DNA of 64,000 bases, from contig CAXHUQ010000699.1 in NCBI GenBank assembly GCA_964020085.1, positions 1 through 64,000 on the forward strand, written 5' to 3'. Below, one piece after another: positions 1 to 9,694 of this stretch. The stretch is from Micromussa lordhowensis. Its lineage: Eukaryota; Cnidaria; Anthozoa; Scleractinia; Lobophylliidae. The notes under the pieces are model-generated. The model did not search any database. It had not been told where the DNA came from and was given only the letters and a program-made list of their open reading frames with translations. The number at the start of each line of letters is the position of its first letter. Position 1 is the first letter of the stretch. The translations under genes were made by a program, and so were the position numbers.

Positions 1-479
1 AATCTGCGACTCCAGTGCTTACCATATGACAGATAAAATGACTTTTCTCTTCAATATATAAGCCATCTAATTCTTACGCTATATTGACAAGGGCGGTTTG
101 GAGCTGTGAGTAGGCGTGGGATTTGTCACATATGGTTTAGGGGCCGACATATCTCTCCCTCAATGCCGTACCGGGAGGCAAGGTCGGTAGCAGAAAGCAG
201 CGAAGGGCCAACTGCGTCCAAAAGCGATCGCACGGGCCGAAATCCCGGGATGACTCGTTTGGTACGACGCTCCAGCGCCGGTGTCTGGAGGTACTGCGTT
301 TTTCTCTTTTTTCTTACGTATCAGCTAAGTTGCGGAATGCGCTAGCTGATTTTATCCCTACCTATGAGTTTACTGGTTTTAAAAGAGAATCCAGGGCCGC
401 ATTTTGTACAGCGGCTCTTCTTTTTAATAAATATATCTTTAAATATTATGTATTTATGTCTGGATTTATGAAAACCGTG
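1..479 (+). mobile_element. TTAA element, partial copy in unit 1
   Basis: Only the right part is in the window; the left arm lies before base 1. The right arm ends at 479, followed by TTAA at 480-483. Candidate RNA at 85-303. Confidence 0.72.
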
Positions 480-1953
480 TTAAAGACTGCAGGCACTAAA
501 AACAGCAGGCACGTTTTTAGGAAATCGGTCAGATAGTGTACATAAATAAAACCATGTAGTACTGAGAGTGCTTTCTACCTCATGTACTCTTTAATAGAAG
601 CTATGTCATGCCTATGCAAGCCTTTGAAATCGCTTCAAATGAGTCGAACTAGCCAAACAAAGCTTAATCAGAGCTTAAATTGATCACTTGATTCGCGGCA
701 CTAATTTAGACATGTTTAACCTCTGTGATTTTAGCTAAATGACCTCACTATGTCTTTCCTAGGCATTAAATTAGCCAGTCATGGCAAAAAGAGCATTGTA
801 AGCAGTCAAATGGACTATTTGCTTCTACATTTCAGCCAACTAGTAGCCCTTACGTGACATTTACTTTCAATATCTGTCTGGATTCGCAAAAACGTAGCCA
901 CAGAATTTGACTTGTCACTGATAATCGTGATACAATTCTGTCTTAGCGCTAGCTTTCCACAAGGCTTATCATAGCTCAAATAAAGGGAAATAACTTTCCT
1001 GGATGCCTTTTCAGGCCAGGAGGACTAGTTTCACCGTTTCACCGTCGATGAATCATGAATTCTACAATTTAATTAAGAGTGCTTTGAACATGAAATTGGA
1101 GCCACGGTCTACATAAACACACGAAGGCACAGATGTCAAAAACGGCGGCGGAGAGTTGATCAAGTTTAGCTTTCTATAACCTGCATCGTCCTAAATGGAC
1201 TAAACAAGAGCTTCCTACATCGAGAATGGATCGAACTTTAAACAAACTAGGCCATAATCATGAGTTGGCGAGCACTTCAACATGTCAACACTTCAACAAA
1301 CTGATCAATCATCAGCCGGAAGACACGCAAATAAAATTCTTCCGCGCTAGCGAATCACAGACAGTTCTGATAGTTAGCGAAGCCGAGAACGCCTAAAATT
1401 GATCAAACAAGGAAATTCTACTCACGATCAGCGCTTGAACTCATGTTCTTCACTCTGCTCCTGGCCATGCTTTGCTTGCAAATAGCAATGTCCCGGATGA
1501 ACTTGATTTTTGTCGAGCGCGGAATGGCATATCCACATTTCAACAGATTTTTTTCGAAGTCTTTAGCCAAATCAAAGTTCAGGGCAAATAACGCCAACAG
1601 CAGCTGGAAATGTCTAGTCCATTGCACCTATAAGCCCTAAATTGGTGTGGCTAAAGATCTTTGCTGTCTAAAGCAAGCACAATATTATCGCTACAGGGCA
1701 AACGGCCTACTCTTACGGGACTAAATGTTCCGTTGATACATATCAGGCCCGCCTTACCGCGTAGGATAATAGACGACGCTTGCTAGCAAACCGTTAGACT
1801 TGCACCTTCATTGGACTTAATGATGTCCTCAGGCAGACTTCCTTTAGACAGGAAATACAGAACGCTAAGCGATCGGCTCCATGTCAGAGTCAACGAACGC
1901 GCGAACTGAATTCAAACGAGTGAAGCCTGGACTAAACCTAGTAGAAATTCGAA

Positions 1954-1971
1954 GGGGGGAGGGGGGGGGGA
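1954..1971 (+). repeat. G6-A-G10-A tract of unit 1
   Basis: This is a divergent form of the G tract with a terminal A in place of further Gs. It differs from the G10-A-G3 form of units 2-3 and from the uninterrupted form of units 4-18 and 20-27. Confidence 0.85.
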
Positions 1972-2141
1972 TGGTAGGATAAATAATTTACAAAAAGGGA
2001 AGATCAATGAAACATGCGGCAAGAAGTTCTCTACATTTCATGCTAGGTACGAATTACAATCTGCTGTCATAGCGAGAGCAAGGAAGAAAATTAAATTGAA
2101 GAAATAAGCAATTAAAAAAAACCCACTTGATTTCGTTTTAA

Positions 2142-2782
2142 CACGGTTTTCATAAATCCTGACATATTTAGTAGGCATCTGTAGATGTTATGTATTTTAA
2201 CTGTAAATGTAATGTCTCCAAGATATTAGCTCCTGTAGTTATTCGGAAAAAGCTTATGACTGTATGTATGTTACCTTTAGCAGGGCGCATGCGCACACTT
2301 TTTAATCTGCGACTCCAGTGCTTACCATATGACAGAGAAAATGACTTTTTTCTTCAATATATAAGCCATCTAATTCTTACGCTATATTGACAAGGGCGGT
2401 TTGGAGCTGTGAGTAGGCGTGGGATTTGTCACATATGGTTTAGGGGCCGACATATCTCTCCCTCAATGCCGTACCGGGAGGCAAGGTCGGTAGCAGAAAG
2501 CAGTGAAGGGCCAACTGCGTCCAAAAGCGATCGCACGGGCCGAAATCCCGGGATGACTCGTTTGGTACGACGCTCCAGCGCCGGTGTCTGGAGGTACTGC
2601 GTTTTTCTCTTTTTTCTTACGTATCAGCTAAGTTGCGGAATGCGCTAGCTGATTTTATCCCTACCTATGAGTTTACTGGTTTTAAAAGAGAATCCAGGGC
2701 CGCATTTTGTACAGCGGCTCTTCTTTTTAATAAATATATCTTTAAATATTATGTATTTATGTCTGGATTTATGAAAACCGTG
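2142..2782 (+). mobile_element. TTAA element copy, units 1/2
   Basis: TTAA at 2138-2141 and 2783-2786. Candidate RNA at 2388-2606, with a T at 2504 not seen in other copies. G at 2337 and T at 2350 lie in its putative promoter. Confidence 0.75.
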
Positions 2783-4609
2783 TTAAAGACTGCAGGCACT
2801 AAAAACAGCAGGCACGTTTTTAGGAAATCGGTCAGATAGTGTACATAAATAAAACCATGTAGTACTGAGAGTGCTTTCTACCTCATGTACTCTTTAATAG
2901 AAGCTATGTCATGCCTATGCAAGCCTTTGAAATCGCTTCAAATGAGTCGAACTAGCCAAACAAAGCTTAATCAGAGCTTAAATTGATCACTTGATTCGCG
3001 GCACTAATTTAGACATGTTTAACCTCTGTGATTTTAGCTAAATGACCTCACTATGTCTTTCCTAGGCATTAAATTAGCCAGTCATGGCAAAAAGAGCATT
3101 GTAAGCAGTCAAATGGACTATTTGCTTCTACATTTCAGCCAACTAGTAGCCCTTACGTGACATTTACTTTCAATATCTGTCTGGATTCGCAAAAACGTAG
3201 CCACAGAATTTGACTTGTCACTGATAATCGTGATACAATTCTGTCTTAGCGCTAGCTTTCCACAAGGCTTATCATAGCTCAAATAAAGGGAAATAACTTT
3301 CCTGGATGCCTTTTCAGGCCAGGAGGACTAGTTTCACCGTTTCACCGTCGATGAATCATGAATTCTACAATTTAATTAAGAGTGCTTTGAACATGAAATT
3401 GGAGCCACGGTCTACATAAACACACGAAGGCACAGATGTCAAAAACGGCGGCGGAGAGTTGATCAAGTTTAGCTTTCTATAACCTGCATCGTCCTAAATG
3501 GACTAAACAAGAGCTTCCTACATCGAGAATGGATCGAACTTTAAACAAACTAGGCCATAATCATGAGTTGGCGAGCACTTCAACATGTCAACACTTCAAC
3601 AAACTGATCAATCATCAGCCGGAAGACACGCAAATAAAATTCTTCCGCGCTAGCGAATCACAGACAGTTCTGATAGTTAGCGAAGCCGAGAACGCCTAAA
3701 ATTGATCAAACAAGGAAATTCTACTCACGATCAGCGCTTGAACTCATGTTCTTCACTCTGCTCCTGGCCATGCTTTGCTTGCAAATAGCAATGTCCCGGA
3801 TGAACTTGATTTTTGTCGAGCGCGGAATGGCATATCCACATTTCAACAGATTTTTTTCTAAGTCTTTAGCCAAATCAAAGTTCAGGGCAAATAACGCCAA
3901 CAGCAGCTGGAAATGTCTAGTCCATTGCACCTATAAGCCCTAAATTGGTGTGGTTAAAGATCTTTGCTGTCTAAAGCAAGCACAACATTATCGCTACAGG
4001 GCAAACGGCCTACTCTTACGGGACTAAATGTTCCGTTGATACATATCAGGCCCGCCTTACCGCGTAGGATAATAGACGACGCTTGCTAGCAAACCGTTAG
4101 ACTTGCACCTTCATTGGACTTAATGATGTCCTCAGGCAGACTTCCTTTAGACAGCAAATACAGAACGCTAAGCGATCGGCTCCATGTCAGAGTCAACGAA
4201 CGCGCGAACTGAATTCAAACGAGTGAAGCCTGGACTAAACCTAGTAGAAATTCGAAGGGGGGAGGGGGGGGGGAGGGTGGTAGGATAAATAATTTACAAA
4301 AAGGGAAGATCAATGAAACATGCGGCAAGAAGTTCTCTACATTTCATGCTAGGTACGAATTACAATCTGCTGTCATAGCGAGAGCAAGGAAGAAAATTAA
4401 ATTGAAGAAATAAGCAATTAAAAAAAAACCACTTGATTTCGTTTTAACACGGTTTTCATAAATCCTGACATATTTAGTAGGCATCTGTAGATGTTATGTA
4501 TTTTAACTGTAAATGTAATGTCTCCAAGATATTAGCTCCTGTAGTTATTCGGAAAAAGCTTATGACTGTATGTATGTTACCTTTAGCAGGGCGCATGCGC
4601 ACACTTTTT
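2304..4609 (+). repeat. Array unit 2 (2306 bp, longest)
   Basis: It carries the same left-end variants as unit 1 except unit 1's private ones. Its own changes are G at 2337, T at 2350, T at 2504 (inside the candidate RNA) and T at 3859. The G tract reads G6-A-G10-A-G3. The extra length over unit 3 is explained by the longer CACCGT segment (+3) and one missing C (-1). Confidence 0.95.
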
Positions 4610-5088
4610 AATCTGCGACTCCAGTGCTTACCATATGACAGATAAAATGACTTTTCTCTTCAATATATAAGCCATCTAATTCTTACGCTATATTGACAAG
4701 GGCGGTTTGGAGCTGTGAGTAGGCGTGGGATTTGTCACATATGGTTTAGGGGCCGACATATCTCTCCCTCAATGCCGTACCGGGAGGCAAGGTCGGTAGC
4801 AGAAAGCAGCGAAGGGCCAACTGCGTCCAAAAGCGATCGCACGGGCCGAAATCCCGGGATGACTCGTTTGGTACGACGCTCCAGCGCCGGTGTCTGGAGG
4901 TACTGCGTTTTTCTCTTTTTTCTTACGTATCAGCTAAGTTGCGGAATGCGCTAGCTGATTTTATCCCTACCTATGAGTTTACTGGTTTTAAAAGAGAATC
5001 CAGGGCCGCATTTTGTACAGCGGCTCTTCTTTTTAATAAATATATCTTTAAATATTATGTATTTATGTCTGGATTTATGAAAACCGTG
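4448..5088 (+). mobile_element. TTAA element copy, units 2/3
   Basis: TTAA at 4444-4447 and 5089-5092. Candidate RNA at 4694-4912. Confidence 0.75.
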
Positions 5089-6913
5089 TTAAAGACTGCA
5101 GGCACTAAAAACAGCAGGCACGTTTTTAGGAAATCGGTCAGATAGTGTACATAAATAAAACCATGTAGTACTGAGAGTGCTTTCTACCTCATGTACTCTT
5201 TAATAGAAGCTATGTCATGCCTATGCAAGCCTTTGAAATCGCTTCAAATGAGTCGAACTAGCCAAACAAAGCTTAATCAGAGCTTAAATTGATCACTTGA
5301 TTCGCGGCACTAATTTAGACATGTTTAACCTCTGTGATTTTAGCTAAATGACCTCACTATGTCTTTCCTAGGCATTAAATTAGCCAGTCATGGCAAAAAG
5401 AGCATTGTAAGCAGTCAAATGGACTATTTGCTTCTACATTTCAGCCAACTAGTAGCCCTTACGTGACATTTACTTTCAATATCTGTCTGGATTCGCAAAA
5501 ACGTAGCCACAGAATTTGACTTGTCACTGATAATCGTGATACAATTCTGTCTTAGCGCTAGCTTTCCACAAGGCTTATCATAGCTCAAATAAAGGGAAAT
5601 AACTCTCCTAGATGCCTTTTCAGGCCAGGAGGACTAGTTTCACCGTCTTTTCGATGAATCATGAATTCTACAATTTAATTAAGAGTGCTTTGAACATGAA
5701 ATTGGAGCCACGGTCTACATAAACACACGAAGGCACAGATGTCGAAAACGGCGGCGGAGAGTTGATCAAGTTTAGCTTTCTATAACCTGCATCGTCCTAA
5801 ATGGACTAAACAAGAGCTTCCTACATCGAGAATGGATCGAACTTTAAACAAACTAGGCCCATAATCATGAGTTGGCGAGCACTTCAACATGTCAACACTT
5901 CAACAAACTGATCAATCATCAGCCGGAAGACACGCAAATAAAATTCTTCCGCGCTAGCGAATCACAGACAGTTCTGATAGTTAGCGAAGCCGAGAACGCC
6001 TAAAATTGATCAAACAAGGAAATTCTACTCACGATCAGCGCTTGAACTCATGTTCTTCACTCTGCTCCTGGCCATGCTTTGCTTGCAAATAGCAATGTCC
6101 CGGATGAACTTGATTTTTGTCGAGCGCGGAATGGCATATCCACATTTCAACAGATTTTTTTCGAAGTCTTTAGCCAAATCAAAGTTCAGGGCAAATAACG
6201 CCAACAGCAGCTGGAAATGTCTAGTCCATTGCACCTATAAGCCCTAAATTGGTGTGGTTAAAGATCTTTGCTGTCTAAAGCAAGCACAACATTATCGCTA
6301 CAGGGCAAACGGCCTACTCTTACGGGACTAAATGTTCCGTTGATACATATCAGGCCCGCCTTACCGCGTAGGATAATAGACGACGCTTGCTAGCAAACCG
6401 TTAGACTTGCACCTTCATTGGACTTAATGATGTCCTCAGGCAGACTTCCTTTAGACAGCAAATACAGAACGCTAAGCGATCGGCTCCATGTCAGAGTCAA
6501 CGAACGCGCGAACTGAATTCAAACGAGTGAAGCCTGGACTAAACCTAGTAGAAATTCGAAGGGGGGAGGGGGGGGGGAGGGTGGTAGGATAAATAATTTA
6601 AAAAAAGGGAAGATCAATGAAACATGCGGCAAGAAGTTCTCTACATTTCATGCTAGGTACGAATTACAATCTGCTGTCATAGCGAGAGCAAGGAAGAAAA
6701 TTAAATTGAAGAAATAAGCAATTAAAAAAAAACCACTTGATTTCGTTTTAACACGGTTTTCATAAATCCTGACATATTTAGTAGGCATCTGTAGATGTTA
6801 TGTATTTTAACTGTAAATGTAATGTCTCCAAGATATTAGCTCCTGTAGTTATTCGGAAAAAGCTTATGACTGTATGTATGTTACCTTTAGCAGGGCGCAT
6901 GCGCACACTTTTT
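4610..6913 (+). repeat. Array unit 3 (2304 bp), transitional
   Basis: The body has switched to the majority sequence, but the interrupted G tract G6-A-G10-A-G3 is still that of unit 2. This unit is therefore the bridge between the divergent left end and the homogeneous array. Confidence 0.95.
6895..6904. promoter_or_regulatory. GCGCATGCGC palindrome, NRF1-like site (reference copy)
   Basis: This 10-bp perfect palindrome followed by A resembles the core of the animal NRF1 binding site (YGCGCAYGCGCR), except that the preceding base is G. It lies about 65 bp upstream of the TATA-like box, where a distal activator site would be placed. It recurs in every unit whose upstream part is in the window. 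Sequence alone cannot show binding, and alternating purine-pyrimidine DNA of this type may also be structural. Confidence 0.35.
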
Positions 6914-6967
6914 AATCTGCGACTCCAGTGCTTACCATATGACAGATAAAATGACTTTTCTCTTCAA

Positions 6968-6974
6968 TATATAA
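6968..6974 (+). promoter_or_regulatory. TATA-like box before the candidate RNA (reference copy)
   Basis: TATATAA sits about 25-30 bp before the onset of GC-rich sequence, the distance expected of a TATA element in snRNA-type Pol III or in Pol II promoters. It is present in all 28 units at the equivalent place (55-61 in unit 1). A proximal sequence element would be expected 20-40 bp further upstream, but its consensus differs between phyla, so I cannot name one. Confidence 0.4.
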
Positions 6975-6997
6975 GCCATCTAATTCTTACGCTATAT

Positions 6998-7216
6998 TGA
7001 CAAGGGCGGTTTGGAGCTGTGAGTAGGCGTGGGATTTGTCACATATGGTTTAGGGGCCGACATATCTCTCCCTCAATGCCGTACCGGGAGGCAAGGTCGG
7101 TAGCAGAAAGCAGCGAAGGGCCAACTGCGTCCAAAAGCGATCGCACGGGCCGAAATCCCGGGATGACTCGTTTGGTACGACGCTCCAGCGCCGGTGTCTG
7201 GAGGTACTGCGTTTTT
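6998..7216 (+). ncRNA. Candidate Pol III-type structured RNA, about 200-220 nt (reference copy, unit 4)
   Basis: Function is unknown and no family was recognised. The case rests on gene layout. A TATATAA box lies about 25-30 bp before the presumed start. TGGTTTAGGGG at 7046-7056 fits the Pol III A-box consensus TRGYNNARNNG at every position. GGTACGACGCT at 7174-7184 is a weak B-box resemblance. The GC-rich segment stops at T5 and T6 runs. Possible stems are 7056-7061 with 7096-7101 enclosing 7068-7072 with 7086-7090; 7126-7129 with 7142-7145; and a 3' hairpin 7183-7188 with 7198-7203. A 5'-to-3' pairing (7005-7008 and 7013-7017 with 7189-7192 and 7182-7186) would compete with that hairpin. 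Copies are nearly identical, so covariation cannot test the fold. The 5' end is a guess from TATA spacing. It could instead be transposon filler with no transcript. Confidence 0.35.
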
Positions 7217-7225
7217 CTCTTTTTT
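7183..7225 (+). terminator. Hairpin plus T5 and T6 runs ending the candidate RNA (reference copy)
   Basis: CTCCAG (7183-7188) pairs with CTGGAG (7198-7203) around a 9-nt loop, and flanking GTAC segments can extend it past a bulge. T5 (7212-7216) and T6 (7220-7225) follow on the + strand. RNA polymerase III stops at runs of four or more Ts, so two runs in a row would be an efficient stop. Confidence 0.4.
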
Positions 7226-7396
7226 CTTACGTATCAGCTAAGTTGCGGAATGCGCTAGCTGATTTTATCCCTACCTATGAGTTTACTGGTTTTAAAAGAG
7301 AATCCAGGGCCGCATTTTGTACAGCGGCTCTTCTTTTTAATAAATATATCTTTAAATATTATGTATTTATGTCTGGATTTATGAAAACCGTGTTAA

Positions 7397-9049
7397 AGAC
7401 TGCAGGCACTAAAAACAGCAGGCACGTTTTTAGGAAATCGGTCAGATAGTGTACATAAATAAAACCATGTAGTACTGAGAGTGCTTTCTACCTCATGTAC
7501 TCTTTAATAGAAGCTATGTCATGCCTATGCAAGCCTTTGAAATCGCTTCAAATGAGTCGAACTAGCCAAACAAAGCTTAATCAGAGCTTAAATTGATCAC
7601 TTGATTCGCGGCACTAATTTAGACATGTTTAACCTCTGTGATTTTAGCTAAATGACCTCACTATGTCTTTCCTAGGCATTAAATTAGCCAGTCATGGCAA
7701 AAAGAGCATTGTAAGCAGTCAAATGGACTATTTGCTTCTACATTTCAGCCAACTAGTAGCCCTTACGTGACATTTACTTTCAATATCTGTCTGGATTCGC
7801 AAAAACGTAGCCACAGAATTTGACTTGTCACTGATAATCGTGATACAATTCTGTCTTAGCGCTAGCTTTCCACAAGGCTTATCATAGCTCAAATAAAGGG
7901 AAATAACTCTCCTAGATGCCTTTTCAGGCCAGGAGGACTAGTTTCACCGTCTTTTCGATGAATCATGAATTCTACAATTTAATTAAGAGTGCTTTGAACA
8001 TGAAATTGGAGCCACGGTCTACATAAACACACGAAGGCACAGATGTCGAAAACGGCGGCGGAGAGTTGATCAAGTTTAGCTTTCTATAACCTGCATCGTC
8101 CTAAATGGACTAAACAAGAGCTTCCTACATCGAGAATGGATCGAACTTTAAACAAACTAGGCCCATAATCATGAGTTGGCGAGCACTTCAACATGTCAAC
8201 ACTTCAACAAACTGATCAATCATCAGCCGGAAGACACGCAAATAAAATTCTTCCGCGCTAGCGAATCACAGACAGTTCTGATAGTTAGCGAAGCCGAGAA
8301 CGCCTAAAATTGATCAAACAAGGAAATTCTACTCACGATCAGCGCTTGAACTCATGTTCTTCACTCTGCTCCTGGCCATGCTTTGCTTGCAAATAGCAAT
8401 GTCCCGGATGAACTTGATTTTTGTCGAGCGCGGAATGGCATATCCACATTTCAACAGATTTTTTTCGAAGTCTTTAGCCAAATCAAAGTTCAGGGCAAAT
8501 AACGCCAACAGCAGCTGGAAATGTCTAGTCCATTGCACCTATAAGCCCTAAATTGGTGTGGTTAAAGATCTTTGCTGTCTAAAGCAAGCACAACATTATC
8601 GCTACAGGGCAAACGGCCTACTCTTACGGGACTAAATGTTCCGTTGATACATATCAGGCCCGCCTTACCGCGTAGGATAATAGACGACGCTTGCTAGCAA
8701 ACCGTTAGACTTGCACCTTCATTGGACTTAATGATGTCCTCAGGCAGACTTCCTTTAGACAGCAAATACAGAACGCTAAGCGATCGGCTCCATGTCAGAG
8801 TCAACGAACGCGCGAACTGAATTCAAACGAGTGAAGCCTGGACTAAACCTAGTAGAAATTCGAAGGGGGGAGGGGGGGGGGGGTGGTAGGATAAATAATT
8901 TAAAAAAAGGGAAGATCAATGAAACATGCGGCAAGAAGTTCTCTACATTTCATGCTAGGTACGAATTACAATCTGCTGTCATAGCGAGAGCAAGGAAGAA
9001 AATTAAATTGAAGAAATAAGCAATTAAAAAAAAACCACTTGATTTCGTT
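7397..9049. other. 1.65-kb spacer between TTAA elements, no gene recognised (reference copy)
   Basis: This is the part of the unit outside the inverted-repeat element; the same layout holds in every unit (484-2137 in unit 1). I see no protein gene, tRNA or known RNA here. It holds AT-leaning sequence with several AATAAA hexamers, a direct repeat of CACTTCAACA 16 bp apart (1273-1282 and 1289-1298 in unit 1), two of the unit's three GCGCTAGC octamers, and, near its right end, the poly-G tract and an A8/A9 tract. The best small frames overlap each other on opposite strands and are treated as chance. Confidence 0.7.
8865..8883 (+). repeat. G6-A-G12 tract, G-quadruplex candidate (reference copy)
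   Basis: Eighteen Gs with one A can supply four runs of three or more Gs, the usual sequence condition for an intramolecular G-quadruplex. The equivalent tract in the other complete units ranges from G9 to G14 after the A. It is the main source of unit-length variation. Confidence 0.85.
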
Positions 9050-9053
9050 TTAA

Positions 9054-9694
9054 CACGGTTTTCATAAATCCTGACATATTTAGTAGGCATCTGTAGATGT
9101 TATGTATTTTAACTGTAAATGTAATGTCTCCAAGATATTAGCTCCTGTAGTTATTCGGAAAAAGCTTATGACTGTATGTATGTTACCTTTAGCAGGGCGC
9201 ATGCGCACACTTTTTAATCTGCGACTCCAGTGCTTACCATATGACAGATAAAATGACTTTTCTCTTCAATATATAAGCCATCTAATTCTTACGCTATATT
9301 GACAAGGGCGGTTTGGAGCTGTGAGTAGGCGTGGGATTTGTCACATATGGTTTAGGGGCCGACATATCTCTCCCTCAATGCCGTACCGGGAGGCAAGGTC
9401 GGTAGCAGAAAGCAGCGAAGGGCCAACTGCGTCCAAAAGCGATCGCACGGGCCGAAATCCCGGGATGACTCGTTTGGTACGACGCTCCAGCGCCGGTGTC
9501 TGGAGGTACTGCGTTTTTCTCTTTTTTCTTACGTATCAGCTAAGTTGCGGAATGCGCTAGCTGATTTTATCCCTACCTATGAGTTTACTGGTTTTAAAAG
9601 AGAATCCAGGGCCGCATTTTGTACAGCGGCTCTTCTTTTTAATAAATATATCTTTAAATATTATGTATTTATGTCTGGATTTATGAAAACCGTG
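9054..9694 (+). mobile_element. TTAA element copy, units 4/5
   Basis: TTAA at 9050-9053 and 9695-9698. Candidate RNA at 9300-9518. Confidence 0.75.

Larger units (their letters stand above)
1..2303 (+). repeat. Array unit 1 (2303 bp), divergent left unit
   Basis: This is the most divergent unit. With unit 2 it shares T at 996, G at 1001, a doubled CACCGT (1032-1037 and 1040-1045), A at 1138, one missing C near 1252, and C at 1991 inside an A run. Private changes include C at 1651, T at 1683, G at 1852, and an A directly after the second G run (G6-A-G10-A at 1954-1971). The A tract near 2113 is A8CCC. Confidence 0.95.
6752..7392 (+). mobile_element. TTAA-flanked 641-bp inverted-repeat element (reference copy, unit 4)
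   Basis: The segment starts CACGGTTTTCATAAATCC and ends with its exact reverse complement. The arms match over 24 of 25 positions; the one mismatch is at arm position 19. It is flanked by TTAA at 6748-6751 and 7393-7396. Precise TTAA duplications around terminal inverted repeats are the hallmark of piggyBac-superfamily insertion. The arm does not begin with the CC(C/T) commonest in that superfamily, so the assignment is by target site only. No transposase-like frame is present, so the element would be non-autonomous. It contains the candidate RNA cassette (6998-7216). Because the unit is tandem, the arms could formally bound the other 1.65 kb instead, but the TTAA lies outside the arms only in the orientation given here. 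Confidence 0.75.
6914..9215 (+). repeat. Array unit 4 (2302 bp), majority type
   Basis: G tract is G6-A-G12 and A tract is A9CC. I see no private substitutions, so this unit serves as the reference for the detailed sub-feature entries. Confidence 0.96.

Noticed and set aside
131..143. Telomere-like GGTTTAGGG and, at 1634-1640, CCCTAAA
   Set aside because: They are single isolated motifs with no tandem repetition. They are neither telomeric repeat nor evidence for a telomerase RNA template.
85..303. Identity of the candidate RNA as 5S rRNA, 7SL, 7SK, U snRNA, RNase P or RNase MRP
   Set aside because: I looked for the conserved cores as I remember them and found none convincingly. Short likenesses such as GGTACTG near the 3' end do not extend.
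106..345. 79-codon + frame, repeated in all 28 units
   Set aside because: It starts with GTG, not ATG, and lies over the GC-rich candidate RNA, where stops are rare by composition. It has no recognisable domain, and its constancy only reflects unit identity.
330..536. 68-codon + frame running across the right inverted arm
   Set aside because: It starts with TTG, spans the element boundary and its TTAA, and shows no domain.
630..660. tRNA B-box-like motif on the minus strand (GAGTCGAAC)
   Set aside because: No partner A box at proper spacing, no cloverleaf arms and no T run on that strand.
1317..1334. Short likeness to U6 snRNA (GGAAGACACGCAAAT versus the U6 segment GGATGACACGCAAAT)
   Set aside because: The match is 14 of 15 bases and then stops on both sides. 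No other U6 block is in the right order nearby, so I take it as chance.
2190..2390. 66-codon + frame found only at the unit 1/2 junction
   Set aside because: It is open only because the T-to-G change at 2337 removes a TAA present in all other units, and it has no domain.
3721..3930. 69-codon minus-strand frame, with a Phe-to-Leu change in unit 2
   Set aside because: It begins with GTG, overlaps a + frame almost completely and has no known motif. One substitution in 28 near-identical units says nothing about selection.
8792..9019. 75-codon + frame through the poly-G tract
   Set aside because: It is open only in the eight units with exactly G12 (4, 7, 12, 13, 14, 16, 17, 27). Other run lengths shift the frame, so the coding sequence is not maintained.
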